Position numbers and translations under genes: made by a program | In this document: piece by piece, positions 10,083 to 20,893 of the stretch | How the letters are laid out: each line of letters starts with the position of its first letter | Numbering within the stretch: position 1 is the first letter of the stretch | The notes under the pieces: model-generated | The model's database searches: none | Seen by the model: the letters and a program-made list of their open reading frames with translations, nothing else | Told to the model about the DNA's origin: nothing | Source of the DNA: Euryodendron excelsum | Lineage: Eukaryota; Streptophyta; Magnoliopsida; Ericales; Pentaphylacaceae | Direction: 5' to 3' | Length of the DNA stretch: 64,000 nt | Assembly (NCBI GenBank): GCA_033060915.1 | Contig: CM065380.1 | Location: 42,999,001-43,063,000, forward strand

Positions 10083-12830
10083 ACTTTGGTGACCATGCCA
10101 TTTATCCCCACACGTCATCATTGCCTAAATCATACTACGTGCCAAGTTTCACGCCGTTCCTAGACCGTTCGTGAATTTTGGGCTAAAAATGTCGAAACTT
10201 GAACTATAAAACTTCAAGTGTGATAATATTAGAAACAAATGCTATAATTCCCAAATCGAGAATCTGGCGACCACACTGTTTGTCCACACACATCATCATT
10301 GCCTAAACTGTGCTACAAGCCAAGTTTCACGCCGTTCCTAGACCGTTCAAGGATTTTGGGCCCCAAAACGACAAAACTAAACTTTAAAACTTAAAGTGTT
10401 ATAATATTAGAAAAAATGCTATAAATTCCAAACCGGGAATCCGGCGACCCTGCCGTTTGTCCCCACACGTCATCATTGCCTAAACCGTGCTACGTGCCAA
10501 GTTTCACGCTGTTTGTAGACTGTTCGTGAATTTTAGGCCCCAAAACGAAGAAACTTGAATTTTAAAACTTAAAAGTATTATAATATTAGAAAAAATGCTA
10601 TAATTTTCAAACTGGGAATCCGGTGACTGTGCTGTTTGTTTCCACACTTCATCATTGCCTAAACCGTGCTATGTACCAAGTTCCACGCCATTCCTAGAGC
10701 GTTCGTAGATTTTGGGCCCCAAAATGACAAAATTAAACTTTAAAACGTAAAGTGTTATAATATTAAAAAAAATGCTATAAATCACAAACTAAGAATCCGG
10801 CGATCGTGCTGTTTGTCTCCACACGTCATCATTATCTAAACCGTGCTACGTGCCAAGTTGCACGCTATTCCTAGACCGTTCGTGAATTTTGGGCCCTAAA
10901 ACGACGAAACTAAACATTAAAACTTAAAGTCTTATAATATAAGAAAAAATGCTATAATTCCCAAACCGGGAATCCAACGACCTTGCCGTTTGTCTCCACA
11001 CTTCATCATTGCCTAAACCGTGCTACATGCCAAGTTTCACGCCATTTCTAGACCATTCGTGGATTTTTTGCCCCAAAACGACGAAACTTGAATTTTAAAA
11101 CTTAAAGTGTTATAATAGTAGAAAAAATGCTATAATTCCCAAACTGAAAATCTGGCGACTGTACCATTTGTCCCCACACGTCATCATTACCTAGATCGTG
11201 CTACGTACCAAGTTTCACATCGTTCCGAGACCGTTCGTGGATTTTAGGCCCAAAAATGACAAAATTAAACTTTAAAACTTAAAGTGTTATAATATTAGAA
11301 AAAATACTATAAATCCCAAACCGGGAATCCGGCAACCGTGCCGTTTGTCCCCACATGTCATTATTGCTTAAACCGTGCTACGTGCCAAGTTTCACACCGC
11401 TCCTAGACCGTTCGTTGATTTTAGGCCCCAAAACGACGAAACTAAACTTTTAAACTTAAAGTGTTATAATATTAGACAAAATGCTATAATTCCCACACTG
11501 GAAATCCAGCAACCGTGTCGTTTGTCTCCACACGTCATCATTGCCTAAACTATGCTACGTGTCAAGTTTCATGTCGTTTTGAGACCCAAAATGACAAAAC
11601 TAGACTTTAAAACCTAAAGTGTTATAATATTAAAAAAAATGCTATAAATCCCAAACCAGGAATCTGGCAATCATGCCGTTTGTCCCCACACGTCTTCATT
11701 ACCTAAACCGTACTACGTGCCAAGTTTCACGTCGTTCGTAGACCGTTAGTGGATTTTGAGTCCCAAAACGACGAAACTTGAATTTTAAAACTTAAAAGTG
11801 TTATAATATTAAAAAAAATGCTATAATTCCCAAACTGAAAATCCGGCGACTATGCCGTTTATCCCCACACGTCATCATTGCCTAAACTGTGCTAGTGCCA
11901 AGTTTCACGCCGTTCTTAGACCGTTCATGGATTTTGGGCCCCAAAACGACAAAATTAAACTTTAAAACTTAAAGTGTTATTATATTAGAAAAAATGCTAT
12001 AAATCCCAAACCGAGAATGCGGCGACCATGCCGTTTGTCCTCACACGTCATCATTGCCTAAACCGTGCTACATGCCAAATTTTACACCGTTCGTAGACCG
12101 TACATAGATTTTGGGCCCCAAAACAACGAAACTTGAATTTTAAAACTTAAAGTGTTATAATATTTAAAAAAAATGCTATAATTCCCAAACCGGGAATCCG
12201 GCGACCATGCCGTTTGTCCCCACACATCATCATTGCCTAAACCATGCTACGTGCCAAGTTTCACGCCGTTCCTAAACCGTTCATGGATTTTGGGCCTCAA
12301 AATGACAAAATTAAACTTTAAAACTTAAAGTTTATAATATTAGAAAAAATGCTATAATTCTCAAACCGGGAATTCAGTGACCGTGTCGTTTATCCCCACA
12401 CGTCATCATTGCCTAAATTGTGCTACGTGCCAAATTTCACGTCGTTCCTAGATCGTTTGTGGATTTTGGACCCCAAAACGACGAAACTTGAATATTAAAA
12501 CTTAAAGTGTTATAATATTACAAAAAAATGCAATAAATCCCAAACCGGGAATTTGGCGACCATGCCGTTTGTCCCCACATGTCATCATTGCCTAAATCGT
12601 GCTACATGCCAAGTTTCACACCGTTAGTGGATTTTGGGTCCCAAAATGATAAAACTAAACTTTTAAACGTAAAGTGTTATAATATTTTTAAAAAATGCTA
12701 TAATTCCCAAACCGGGAATCCGGCGACCGTGCCATTCATCCCCACACTTCATCGTTGCCTAAACCATGCTACGTGCCAAGTTTCACATCGTTCCTAGACT
12801 GTTTGTGGATTTTGGGCCCCAAAATGTTTC
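10083..12830. repeat. 16-unit ~177-bp satellite-like array inside the CACTA element
   Basis: The anchor TCATCATTGCCTAAACCGTG recurs at 10115, 10293, 10470, 10649, 10826, 11003, 11181, 11358, 11535, 11693, 11871, 12048, 12227, 12403, 12582 and 12749. Spacing is 176-179 bp, with two shorter steps of 158 and 167. Each unit also has TTGTCCCCACACGTCATC, GTGCTACGTGCCAAGTTTCA and AAAGTGTTATAATATTAG. Two subtypes tend to alternate: GAAACTTGAATTTTAAAAC followed by ATAATTCCCAAAC, and ACAAAATTAAACTTTAAAAC followed by ATAAATCCCAAAC. This points to a ~355-bp dimeric higher-order unit. Short open frames in it are shadows. Confidence 0.92.
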
Positions 12831-13368
12831 CACGCCGGTGATCAAAATGCATATTTTATGTGATTTTCGTGATCTAGTTATTTTAAATAAATAAATAAAC
12901 AATCCTCTATCTAGTTTTTATTTGTTTGATATAAACTCTCGCCTAGGGAAAAAAATCGCACAAGTATGATATGTGAATTGTATTGAAGTGTTTTGATTTG
13001 TTGATTCACATCTACAAATTAGCTATCTATGCATTGTTTGCTATTAAGAATAATTAAAATCCTTAAAATATTATTAACCCACCCCCGTCCCTTTCGCCTT
13101 TCTGTCCCCTCCTTGTTTACAACTGTTGCTGCTACACAAGTGCATTGGCTCTTTATTGTGATAATATTTTTTGCATTTCTTCTAAATAATGGTTCTTGCA
13201 CTATTTTTTGTACGATATCTTCCAAGAAATAGGTTGGAGTCACCATTTGGCCCATTTTGGAGAATTGACAGTGTTAGAGCCTTGCAATCTTACTAACTAT
13301 GTAGTGACCATCTTAACCCCAATAACAAGATTGTAATTCTTTTTATGATTTTGCTTTTGATTGAAAGG
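12831..13368. other. CACTA internal DNA without recognisable gene
   Basis: AT-rich sequence between the tandem array and the nested long-LTR copy. Short open frames of 67-79 codons on both strands show no family motifs. Confidence 0.4.
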
Positions 13369-14129
13369 TGTCGCGCCCCAGTTTTGAGGTGTCCAAGGTC
13401 CTTTCAACTCGGAGACCCCAAAGCACGGAACTCTGTCACTAGAACTCATCTTTCTAGAAGGACAAGTGTGACTAGGTTTGAAAATTAGTTTGACTAAGGG
13501 TTTTTTAGAAAAATAGAAGTCGCCACCTAACTTCATTAAGGTGAGTTAGGACACCTAAAACTAAGTGTTAATCTGAAGATTAAACTTAGAGTTTCTTGGA
13601 AAAGGTTTTGAAAAACTCCCTCAAGAGAGGGTTTTTAAGAAAATAGGTTGTTTGGCAACCTTTTGAAATATTTAAGCCCTTTTTTGAAAATAATTCCATT
13701 TTGGTCTTTCGAAAACAAAAATCTAAGGTTTGGGGGTTGGTTACGTGTAGGGAAGATATTCTAAGATCATCATCCTACCCCGCCCTTTCGGTACCTACAT
13801 GTCTAATCACCCTTTTGTTCACTTCACTAAAATGACCAGTTACCATTGTCCATTTAATGTCCATTTTAGAATTTTGAAAACAGGGTCTAGTCATCACTTT
13901 TCGGATGGATAATGCATGATGTAAGTTTTTGGAAGAAATTTGAAAATGATGGGGGTTTTGAAAGAGTTTGGAATAGAAACTTTGAATTGATTGGAGTTTT
14001 TGAAAGGGATTAGAGTTGAAATAAAAGTTATGACTGTACCATTTTAGGTTGCCTACGTATCTCATTTGGTGAAAATCAAGTCATTCGTAGTTCGGGCACG
14101 AGCCCGATGGAAAATAAGCGCATTAGGGC

Positions 14130-14270
14130 CTTTGGAAGGTTAAAGATACTTTTGGGTCTTTAGAAAAGTTTAAGACACTTTGAGATCTTTGAAAAAGTTT
14201 AAGACACTTTGAGATCTTTGGAAGAGTTTAAGACACTTTGAGGTCTTTGGAAATTGAAGACCCTTTGTGG
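14130..14270. repeat. 29-bp tandem repeat, about four units
   Basis: GTTTAAGACACTTTGAGATC recurs at 14,168, 14,197 and 14,226, a 29-bp period, with diverged units on either side. It is specific to copy 2 of the long-LTR family. Confidence 0.8.
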
Positions 14271-14754
14271 TCTTGGAGGTTTTAACTTGAAATTGAATGT
14301 TGGAGTGTTTCTTGAAAATGTTTTTGGATTAACTTGAGGGAGTTTTTGAAAAATGCTTTGTCATGTCTCAAGAGAACTTGAAAGTGTTTTTGAAGTCTTA
14401 TTTTGAAAACCTTAGAGGTATGTTTTGATGAATTAATTTTTTAAAGTAGTTTTTAGAAAGGGCTAAGGGTTCGGAATCCTAACATGGACAACCTTGGAGG
14501 TTGTTCTTGATTTATCACTCTTCCTTGGAATTCCTAGTCATGAGAGGGTTAGGGACACCTTAGGCTTGTGACTCTTTGAAAACATTTTTGGAAAGGTTTC
14601 GAAGAGGGAATATAAGAATATTTGAAGAGTCTATGGAGTTGGTTTTTTGAAATCAAGAGAGTAGGAGGTTTTGGAAAAATAAGCTATGAGAATAGTTTGA
14701 AAATTTGAATGATCATTTAGAAAAGGGTTCAAGAGTTGGAACCTTGAAGTGTAC

Positions 14755-15050
14755 TAACCTAGGTCGAGTTAGCCTAGGGTTAGGGGTGACCTAAAGTTAA
14801 CTAACTTGGGTTAGGTCAACCTAGGGTTAAGATGACCTATGGTTAACTAACTCGGGTTAGGTTAACCTAAAGTTAAGATGACTTAGGGTTAACTAACTAG
14901 GGTAGGGTTAACCTAAGGTTAGGATGATTTAGGGTTAGGTTATCCTAAGGTGAGTGAACTAGGGTCAAGCTAACCTAGGGTTAGACAATTAGGGTCAAGT
15001 TAACCTAGAGTTGGTCAACTAGGGTCAAATTAACCTAGGGTTGGATTGAA
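14755..15050. repeat. 46-bp repeat of CCTAGGGTTA/GGTTAACC motifs
   Basis: GGTTAACTAACTNGGGTTAG recurs with a 46-bp period (14,796, 14,842, 14,888). It is surrounded by many CTAGGGTTA and palindromic TAGGTTAACCTA motifs. TTAGGG-like words are frequent, but spacing is irregular and the unit is not the plant telomere heptamer. Confidence 0.75.
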
Positions 15051-16444
15051 ATATGATTTTGAAGTGTGGTTTGGTGTACTTTTGGAAAGAGTTTTGGAAA
15101 ACAAAACAAGTTATGTAATGGACTTTAGTAGGCCATCTCTTTGAAGATCATTTCCATGAAAATTTTGACTCTAGTCAAGAGTATGGTTTGTATGGGTGGT
15201 GCTTGGAGACCATTCCAAGGAAGGTTTCCTCATGGCCATTATAATCACTATCTTGCCAAAAGTATAAGGGGTCAAAAATCAACATAATGATGGCAATTTT
15301 TGAAAAATCATTTTTGATGCAAAGATGGAGAGAATGCATTTTTGAAAATCATCTTTTGAGAAGGATTTTGAAAACCATTTTTCAAGAGGAACATTCCATC
15401 AAGAGACGGCTCATATGGCCAACAAAAGGGAGGCCACTCAAGAGAGGGTTTTATGGGGGCATTCCAACCACTAAACTTGAGAGAATAGGAACTATAGAAA
15501 TCAAAAGAGTTTGAACATCATTTTTAGGTGATCATAAAGAGAAAAGGGAACCATTCTAATAATTTAGGGCTCCTATGGCCAATATAAAGGGAGACCACTT
15601 GAGAGAGGGTTCCATGGGGCCATTTCAACCACTAAATTTGAGAGAATGGAAATCTTGAAAATTAGAGAGTTTGAAAGCAACTTTTATGCAAGTTGTAATG
15701 CAATGATGCAAAAATGTGAATTAGGGGGTAGTGAGGGATTTTCCAAGGCATGATTCCTAAGGTCTCATCCTAAACTTCAAGGGGCCAACTCTTGGAACAA
15801 TTTTGAAAGAAACGTAGAACTTGGAAATGGCATAAAATTAAGAGCAATGTAAACATTGTGGAGCATGACATAAAATAAAGCCAAGCACACAAGACATGAT
15901 CAAGATAGCAATATGCAAGGGGTCATGATTCACATACAAGGATTTTAGGCTACACCACATAAACAAGGGGCTCCTAGGCCATACCATCTTAAAGTAGGCT
16001 AGTGAGAGGTCCCCCTACACGGTGGCTCTCACTTGCTTTCCTCTAGGCATGATCTAAGAGCCCTCTTGGCTCAAGCATGCAAGAAAGGGGGGTTGAAGAT
16101 TGGGATTAAAATAGAGAATAGCCTAAGTAGGCTAGGTAGGAGAAGAGAAGAGTGGGGGAGAGCACAAATGTAAAAGGGATACCACCTTTTGCCTTCAACA
16201 CACTTGTAGTTTTCAATGGATGTCTTGATTGGAGCTTGAGTAACTTCAAGAAGGCTTGAGAGGCTAGGGTGGAGTGTATAAGTGTGTATGAGGCATTGTA
16301 TGTGGAGTGTATAGGCTTAGGAGGGGTAGAATCTAGCCTAAGTGTTGGAGGGGAGGAATATATGTAGAGATTCAAGTTTCTGGAGTATTTTAGTAGAACT
16401 TTGTATCAATTTTTGGACCTGGAATATGCAAGGGGAGAGGCCTC

Positions 16445-16453
16445 TATTTATAG
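16445..16453 (-). promoter_or_regulatory. LTR TATA box, copy 2
   Basis: CTATAAATA on the minus strand, at the position equivalent to the TATA boxes of copies 1 and 3. Confidence 0.6.
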
Positions 16454-17739
16454 GCAATCTGGAACAGGCCTTGCGCATGTAGGACATGCGCAGGTACTAT
16501 TCCATTGCCAGAATAACACGTGGCACCCTGTGTACTGGTTAAATCTCGACTGTTGATCGAAAGTCAGTCGATCTGATTAAAATTTGAGCGCATGTAGCAT
16601 ATGCTCCATCACCGAGAAAGTTCGTCCAAACTTTGCCTCGATAATTGGGTCAATCGGGAAGGTTTCGGGGGAATCAGTTGCACTCGGGATGTTCTCCTAG
16701 CGCTTCCGATGAATTTTCATGTTTTCAAAAAGTTTGAATTATGTTTGGAGGTGAGTGATATCGTCTTGGGAAGTGTGCTAAAAAGGTCACTTTTGTGGAG
16801 CATCTGTGATATGCTCCGGAGGTGTTTGAAAGTGGTTGTTTTCGTTTCATGTGATCGAGGCCTTCGAGAAATGATCTATTCGATCGAACCGTACCGATGG
16901 AAAGTACTCTGGAAATACTTTCAAGAATTCCCAAATTTACACATTTCTCAAGTCATTTGACAGTGCGTTTTGATTAGGGAATCGAAGAAAAAATCAACCT
17001 TGGCGGAGCGTCTGCGGGACGCTCCAGGGGTTGCTGAAAGTTACAGTTTTTGCGTCGTACGATGGAGGGCTTCGGGAAGCGATCTATTCGATCGAATCAT
17101 ATCGATGGAAAGATCTATGGACGAGTTTTCGAGAATTTCCTGATTTATACATTTCTCAAGTCAGTTGACGGTGCGTTATGACTAGGGAATCGAGGGAAAA
17201 GACAATTTAGGCGGAGCGTCTGCGAGACGCTCCAGGGAACTTTTATCGCATCGCGTGAGCTTAGTGTCGTTGGGTGCTCCTTGGGTTAAACAAGGATGTG
17301 TGGTGAAACCCTCTACTCAAGACCCCAAGGCCGGTGCTGTTTCGGGGCATTTTTGGGCTTCCTAGGGCAAAATGGTCATTTTGACCGGAGTTGGCAGGAA
17401 ATGGTCAGGAATGGTCTGGTATATTGTGTTAAGCGTGTAGGGCTGTTCAGGGATGGTTTTGAGAGAGTCTTTTTCCGTTCAGCGGGGTTTGTGCCATACT
17501 GAGGTGTTCAGGGGCAAAATGGTCATTTTGATCAAAGTGAGTCAGAATAGGATCGGATTTGGACCAAATGGCGTGCGGGGGATGCCTAATGGTTTGAGAA
17601 CATTTTGGAAGGATGGACTTATTGTTTTGAGGGATTTTGAACTTTCCTAAAACGTGCCTAGAGGCCTAAGGGGCTGGTTTGGTCATTTTTCACCATGTCG
17701 GGCTAGCAGGCACTGGTGTTGACTTAGGTGTTAGTTTCC

Positions 17740-17965
17740 GAGACCACCCAGTCTCGGAAAACTACCTGTGCGGTGTTGGTCCCTAAGAACGCCTGGTCTT
17801 GGAGAACTACCTGTAAGGGTGGTGTTGGTTCCTGAGAACGGTTGGTCCCAGAAAGCTACTTGGAAGGGTGGTGTTGGTTCTTGAGAATGCCTGGTCCCAG
17901 AAAGCTACCTAGAAGGGTAGTGTTGGTCTCTGAGAATGCTTGGTCCTAGAGAACTACCGAATGAT
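17740..17965. repeat. 49-bp tandem repeat, four units
   Basis: GGTGTTGGTNCCTGAGAANG recurs at 17,772, 17,821, 17,870 and 17,919, exactly 49 bp apart. It starts just after the anchor GGCACTGGTGTTGAC, the same place where copy 1 has its 81-bp array and copy 3 a different array. Confidence 0.85.
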
Positions 17966-17997
17966 GGACATTCTACATTGGCGGGCTAGCAGGCGCC

Positions 17998-19243
17998 TAA
18001 ATGTCTCATCCATGCTTTAGTCTCTTTGCCAGGTTGTCTCTGTTATTTTCCTAATAAAGCCAACCACTCACCCTAACATGATCACAAAACACAATGCTTT
18101 GCGAAAATATGTTAAGATTTTGGTAAGATTATGTGAAAATATGTTGAGATTTTGTTGAGTTTGCTTTCTAAAGCCTTTGATTTTGGTGTATTTATGTTGA
18201 TAGTGAAAAGAAAAGAACAAGCTTGAACTTGAGGGTTTCCATTTTTCAGGTATCATAGCCACAAGTTATTTGTTGACATCGTTGTTACCATAGAGAATAT
18301 GTAGTTTTTGGCCATATAGAACACCTTGAATAGTGTTTTTACACTTTTGAAGTATGTATAAACAAAAGACACTGCTGCCAACAACATTTTTTTAACTTTT
18401 TAGCATTTGCAGTTATAATACCAATCAGCCCCTTAAATGTACAGTAAAGCCACTCACTCACCTTGTGTATTCAGTTGTAATACTCTATTTTTTTTTTTTC
18501 GTTTTTTGGCTCCTGCAAATGTGAGCAAATGATCCAAATTCCAACACCAAATAGAAAAAGATTGGGGGACTTGCCACTAAAGGAACATGGCAGGCTAACA
18601 AGAGAGCTAAGAAATGAAATAAGCATCAAGAGTTTAAGAGACATTTCTAGAGTATGTAGATACCGAACTTTTACACTTTTGAAGTATGTATAAACTTGAG
18701 TATTGAGTTGGCCATTTAACTTCAAGCAATTGCATTTTCATATATAGATACCGAACCAAAGATTAGTATTGAACATATCCATTAGACATGACATTAAGTT
18801 TGTTTCTAACAAAGCCAAGAAAAGACCACTTTCATTGCTTCATTATCTCTTTCGTTACTTTGGGTTCTTGAATTTCGAAGTGCAGCTAAGGAATATATTT
18901 CAAAGATGCAATGCAAATAATAAGAGACACAGAAGAACATACCTTGAGCCACAGGAGACGGTGGTGGTGTGGCGGAGGTGGAGGCAGTGCAACAGAGAAC
19001 GGAGGCACAGCAGAGGACGCGGCAGTGCGGCGCAGTGAAGGAGGTGGCGATGGTGCAGCGGAGGAGCTGGTGGCAGTGCGGCGCAGTGGAAGAGGTGGCG
19101 ATGGTGTGATCAGAGAGGGGAATTAAGAGAGAGAGAGAGAGAGAGAGAGGAACATCACAGTCTTTCCAGACAGAATTGAAACTCCCGCAGCTAGGGTTTA
19201 CAGGGAAAAGGGGGGGGGGGAAATGAAGAAGAAGGGCACGCTG
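17998..19243. other. CACTA internal DNA, right part
   Basis: No gene is recognised. A 23-bp word (TACACTTTTGAAGTATGTAT plus three bases) occurs twice about 330 bp apart (~18,343 and ~18,671). GGTGGCGATGG and GCAGTGCGGCG repeats lie at 18,960-19,105, with (GA)n at about 19,126-19,149 and a run of 12 G near 19,210. A 150-codon minus frame at 18,806-19,258 is Ser/Leu/Thr-rich low complexity across these repeats and is not called as a gene. Confidence 0.45.
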
Positions 19244-19310
19244 AAGAATTTTAATCAAAACGACGCCATTTTGATTACATCAAAATGACGTTGTTTTGAT
19301 TAAAATTCTT
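19244..19310. repeat. 31-bp near-perfect inverted repeat (hairpin)
   Basis: Arms 19,244-19,274 and 19,280-19,310 are complementary over 31 bp with two mismatches, separated by the 5-base loop TTACA. The outer arm begins AAGAATTTTAATCAAAAC. It lies just inside the right CACTA subterminal repeats. It may be a small foldback insertion or part of the CACTA end structure. Confidence 0.9.
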
Positions 19311-19563
19311 TGCGACAGCTTTGCCATTGCAAGTTCCCGTCGCAACAAATACTTTTAGCGACAGCTAACATCTCGTCGTAAATACTTGTCTCAAAAAGTT
19401 ATACATGCAACCCCATATATCTGCCGTCGCAAATGTCCGTAGCAAATGCAATTAGCAATGACCTTTTGCAGCGGGTTTTTTGTCGTCGCAAACGAAGACA
19501 TTTGTGACGGCAAAAGAGCCGTCGCAAAAACTTTTGAAGCAAAAGGGCCATTTTTTAGTAGTG
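19310..19563. repeat. CACTA right subterminal repeats and terminal inverted repeat
   Basis: CCGTCGCAAA and variants repeat through this stretch, including a hairpin TTTGTGACGGC/GCCGTCGCAAA around 19,501-19,528. The last bases, TTTTTTAGTAGTG at 19,551-19,563, are the inverted CACTACTAAAAAA terminus. Confidence 0.8.
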
Positions 19564-20417
19564 GAAAACCCTTAAACGAGAGAAAAATCATGTGTCCTCT
19601 TTGCCGGACAAAGATCATGTACTATATCTCATCATTCAGACGGTTACAAGACTCCTTACAATCAAAACCTATCAACTTCATGATCTAATGATTGTCTTGA
19701 ACTTGCTCATATCCACGATTCACCGTCTCCGTGCTTGACCACCATTCAGATCCCCTTAGAACGGATTTCACGCCTTGAACTCCATCAAGACTCTTGATTT
19801 CTTCAATTGGATTGAATAAAATTGTTGCTAAGATTTGTTTCTGAGCTTCTAGGAAGGTTAGGAAGACTTCTCTTGATAAGTTTTTGATAGTGGCGGCTCA
19901 GATAACCATTGGGAAAGTGTGCTGGGCTTTAAATAGGGCCAAAAATCCTAGTAGTGCGATTCCCGAAAAATTTGATTTCACCCAACTCGCTCCTGCGAGG
20001 TCTTACGAAGATCCCGTGAAGTGTCTCTCGATCCCGCGAGGGTCCAGCGGGACTCCAACGAACTAATTCCTAGATTTGATGTGCTCACTGTTTTTGCCCT
20101 CGAGATTCTGCGACCTCCCGCGAGAGTCCTGCGAGGTTATGACCAAACTGCATGCTCACTGTTTTTACCCTCGAGATCCCGCAAGCTCCATGATGTGTAG
20201 CCAACACATTGTTTTTACCCTTGAGATCCCTTGAACTCCATCGACATCTCTCGAAGTCCCCTACAATAGCCAAAAAGTATCGTGCAAGTCTATTTTAGCC
20301 TGAGCTTACACAAATAAGCATGAAACCTCTTTCGAATGCTTGTGTTTGATAACTCAAGTTCCCAAAATACACCAAACAAGACGTGTCACAAAATTTAGCC
20401 AATTACATAAACTTACA
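19564..20417 (-). repeat. Copia 3' LTR, right segment
   Basis: Matches 30,722-31,589 of the other LTR throughout, with scattered substitutions. On the minus strand it starts TGTAAGTTTATGTAATTGGC at 20,417. The minus-strand TATA-like CTATTTAAA is at 19,928-19,936. The first three bases (GAA) are the right CACTA target duplication. Confidence 0.9.
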
Positions 20418-20432
20418 TTCTCCCCCTTTGGC
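20418..20432 (-). other. Polypurine tract next to the 3' LTR
   Basis: On the minus strand AAAGGGGGAGAA directly precedes the TG of the 3' LTR. This is the plus-strand priming site for reverse transcription. A second PPT-like tract, AAAAAGGGGGAGA, lies upstream at about 20,647-20,660. Confidence 0.85.
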
Positions 20433-20893
20433 AATTTCGTGACCAAAAACCTATCCTACGCGACACAACAATTACAAAGAAGGAAAAACAAAAAGGAAAA
20501 AAGTACAAAGCCAGCACCCCAATCACAATCATCCCTCACAAGTACGTAGAACCATCCCTGTAACTACAACATCTAACCAAACCAGGCCAATCAAGTGCAA
20601 ACATCCAAGTGCAAGCGAAATAGGCAAAATACGGTAGCATACATATCTCCCCCTTTTTGGGAACAAATTGACAAAAGAAGCAGTAGAAGGCAACCATGCA
20701 ACTCAATGAATAGTAAATAGATAAGAAAAACAAACAATAAAACTGTAATAGACAAACTATAAAAACTGCACAGGAGCGAAAACAAGAAAATCTCAACATA
20801 CAAAACGAGGCACCCATCAAAACTAAAAATAGCCAGAAGAGCGAGAAATGACAAAAAAAAAAATCCATAAGAGAGCCATCCACCAAGCATAAC
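20433..20893 (-). other. Region between accessory ORF and polypurine tract
   Basis: It holds a PPT-like duplicate near 20,650 and two overlapping minus-strand open frames (20,886-20,536 and 20,890-20,591). The second encodes a very hydrophobic 99-residue peptide rich in Phe, Leu, Cys and Ser. Hydrophobicity follows from T-rich sequence, so a real membrane protein is not claimed. Confidence 0.45.

Larger units (their letters stand above)
13369..17997 (-). mobile_element. Long-LTR family, copy 2, truncated at its high-coordinate end
   Basis: It starts TGTCGCGCCCCAG at 13,369 and matches copy 1 closely over the first ~430 bp, including GTCGCCACCTAACTT, GGTTGTTTGGCAACCTTT and TACCCCGCCCTTTCGGTACC. 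It keeps a minus-strand TATA box (16,445-16,453) and GGGGCAAAATGGTCATTTTG blocks (~17,350 and 17,510). Similarity stops near 17,997, within the terminal tandem-repeat slot, so the expected CTTACA end and the second target duplication are missing. No protein-coding domain is visible. It is longer than copy 1 in its middle, partly from extra tandem arrays at 14,130-14,270 and 14,755-15,050. Confidence 0.75.
8860..19563. mobile_element. CACTA (En/Spm-like) transposon inserted in the copia LTR
   Basis: The right end, read on the minus strand, begins CACTACTAAAAAATGGCCC, a typical CACTA terminus. Both subterminal regions (8,870-9,250 and 19,310-19,545) are crowded with TTTGCGACGG/CCGTCGCAAA motifs. 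The host LTR is split with GAA on both sides (8,857-8,859 and 19,564-19,566), the expected 3-bp duplication. Removing one GAA restores an LTR junction of the same length as the intact copy near 30,718. The left terminus reads CAGCTTTACGAC rather than CACTA, so it is diverged or rearranged. No full transposase is visible, only a DUF8039-like fragment at 9,774-9,980. The body holds a 16-unit tandem array and a long-LTR element. Confidence 0.78.

Noticed and set aside
10083..12830. CRISPR array
   Set aside because: Units are contiguous ~177-bp tandem repeats without unique spacers, in a plant nuclear context.
14755..15050. Interstitial telomere
   Set aside because: The unit is 46 bp and palindromic rather than tandem TTTAGGG.
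18806..19258. 150-codon minus-strand open frame
   Set aside because: Low-complexity Ser/Leu/Thr/His text over (GA)n and GCAGTGCGGCG repeats inside the CACTA element.
20591..20890. 99-codon hydrophobic frame as an envelope-like membrane protein
   Set aside because: The composition follows from T-rich DNA, it overlaps another frame of equal quality, and it has no signal-peptide-like start or conserved words.
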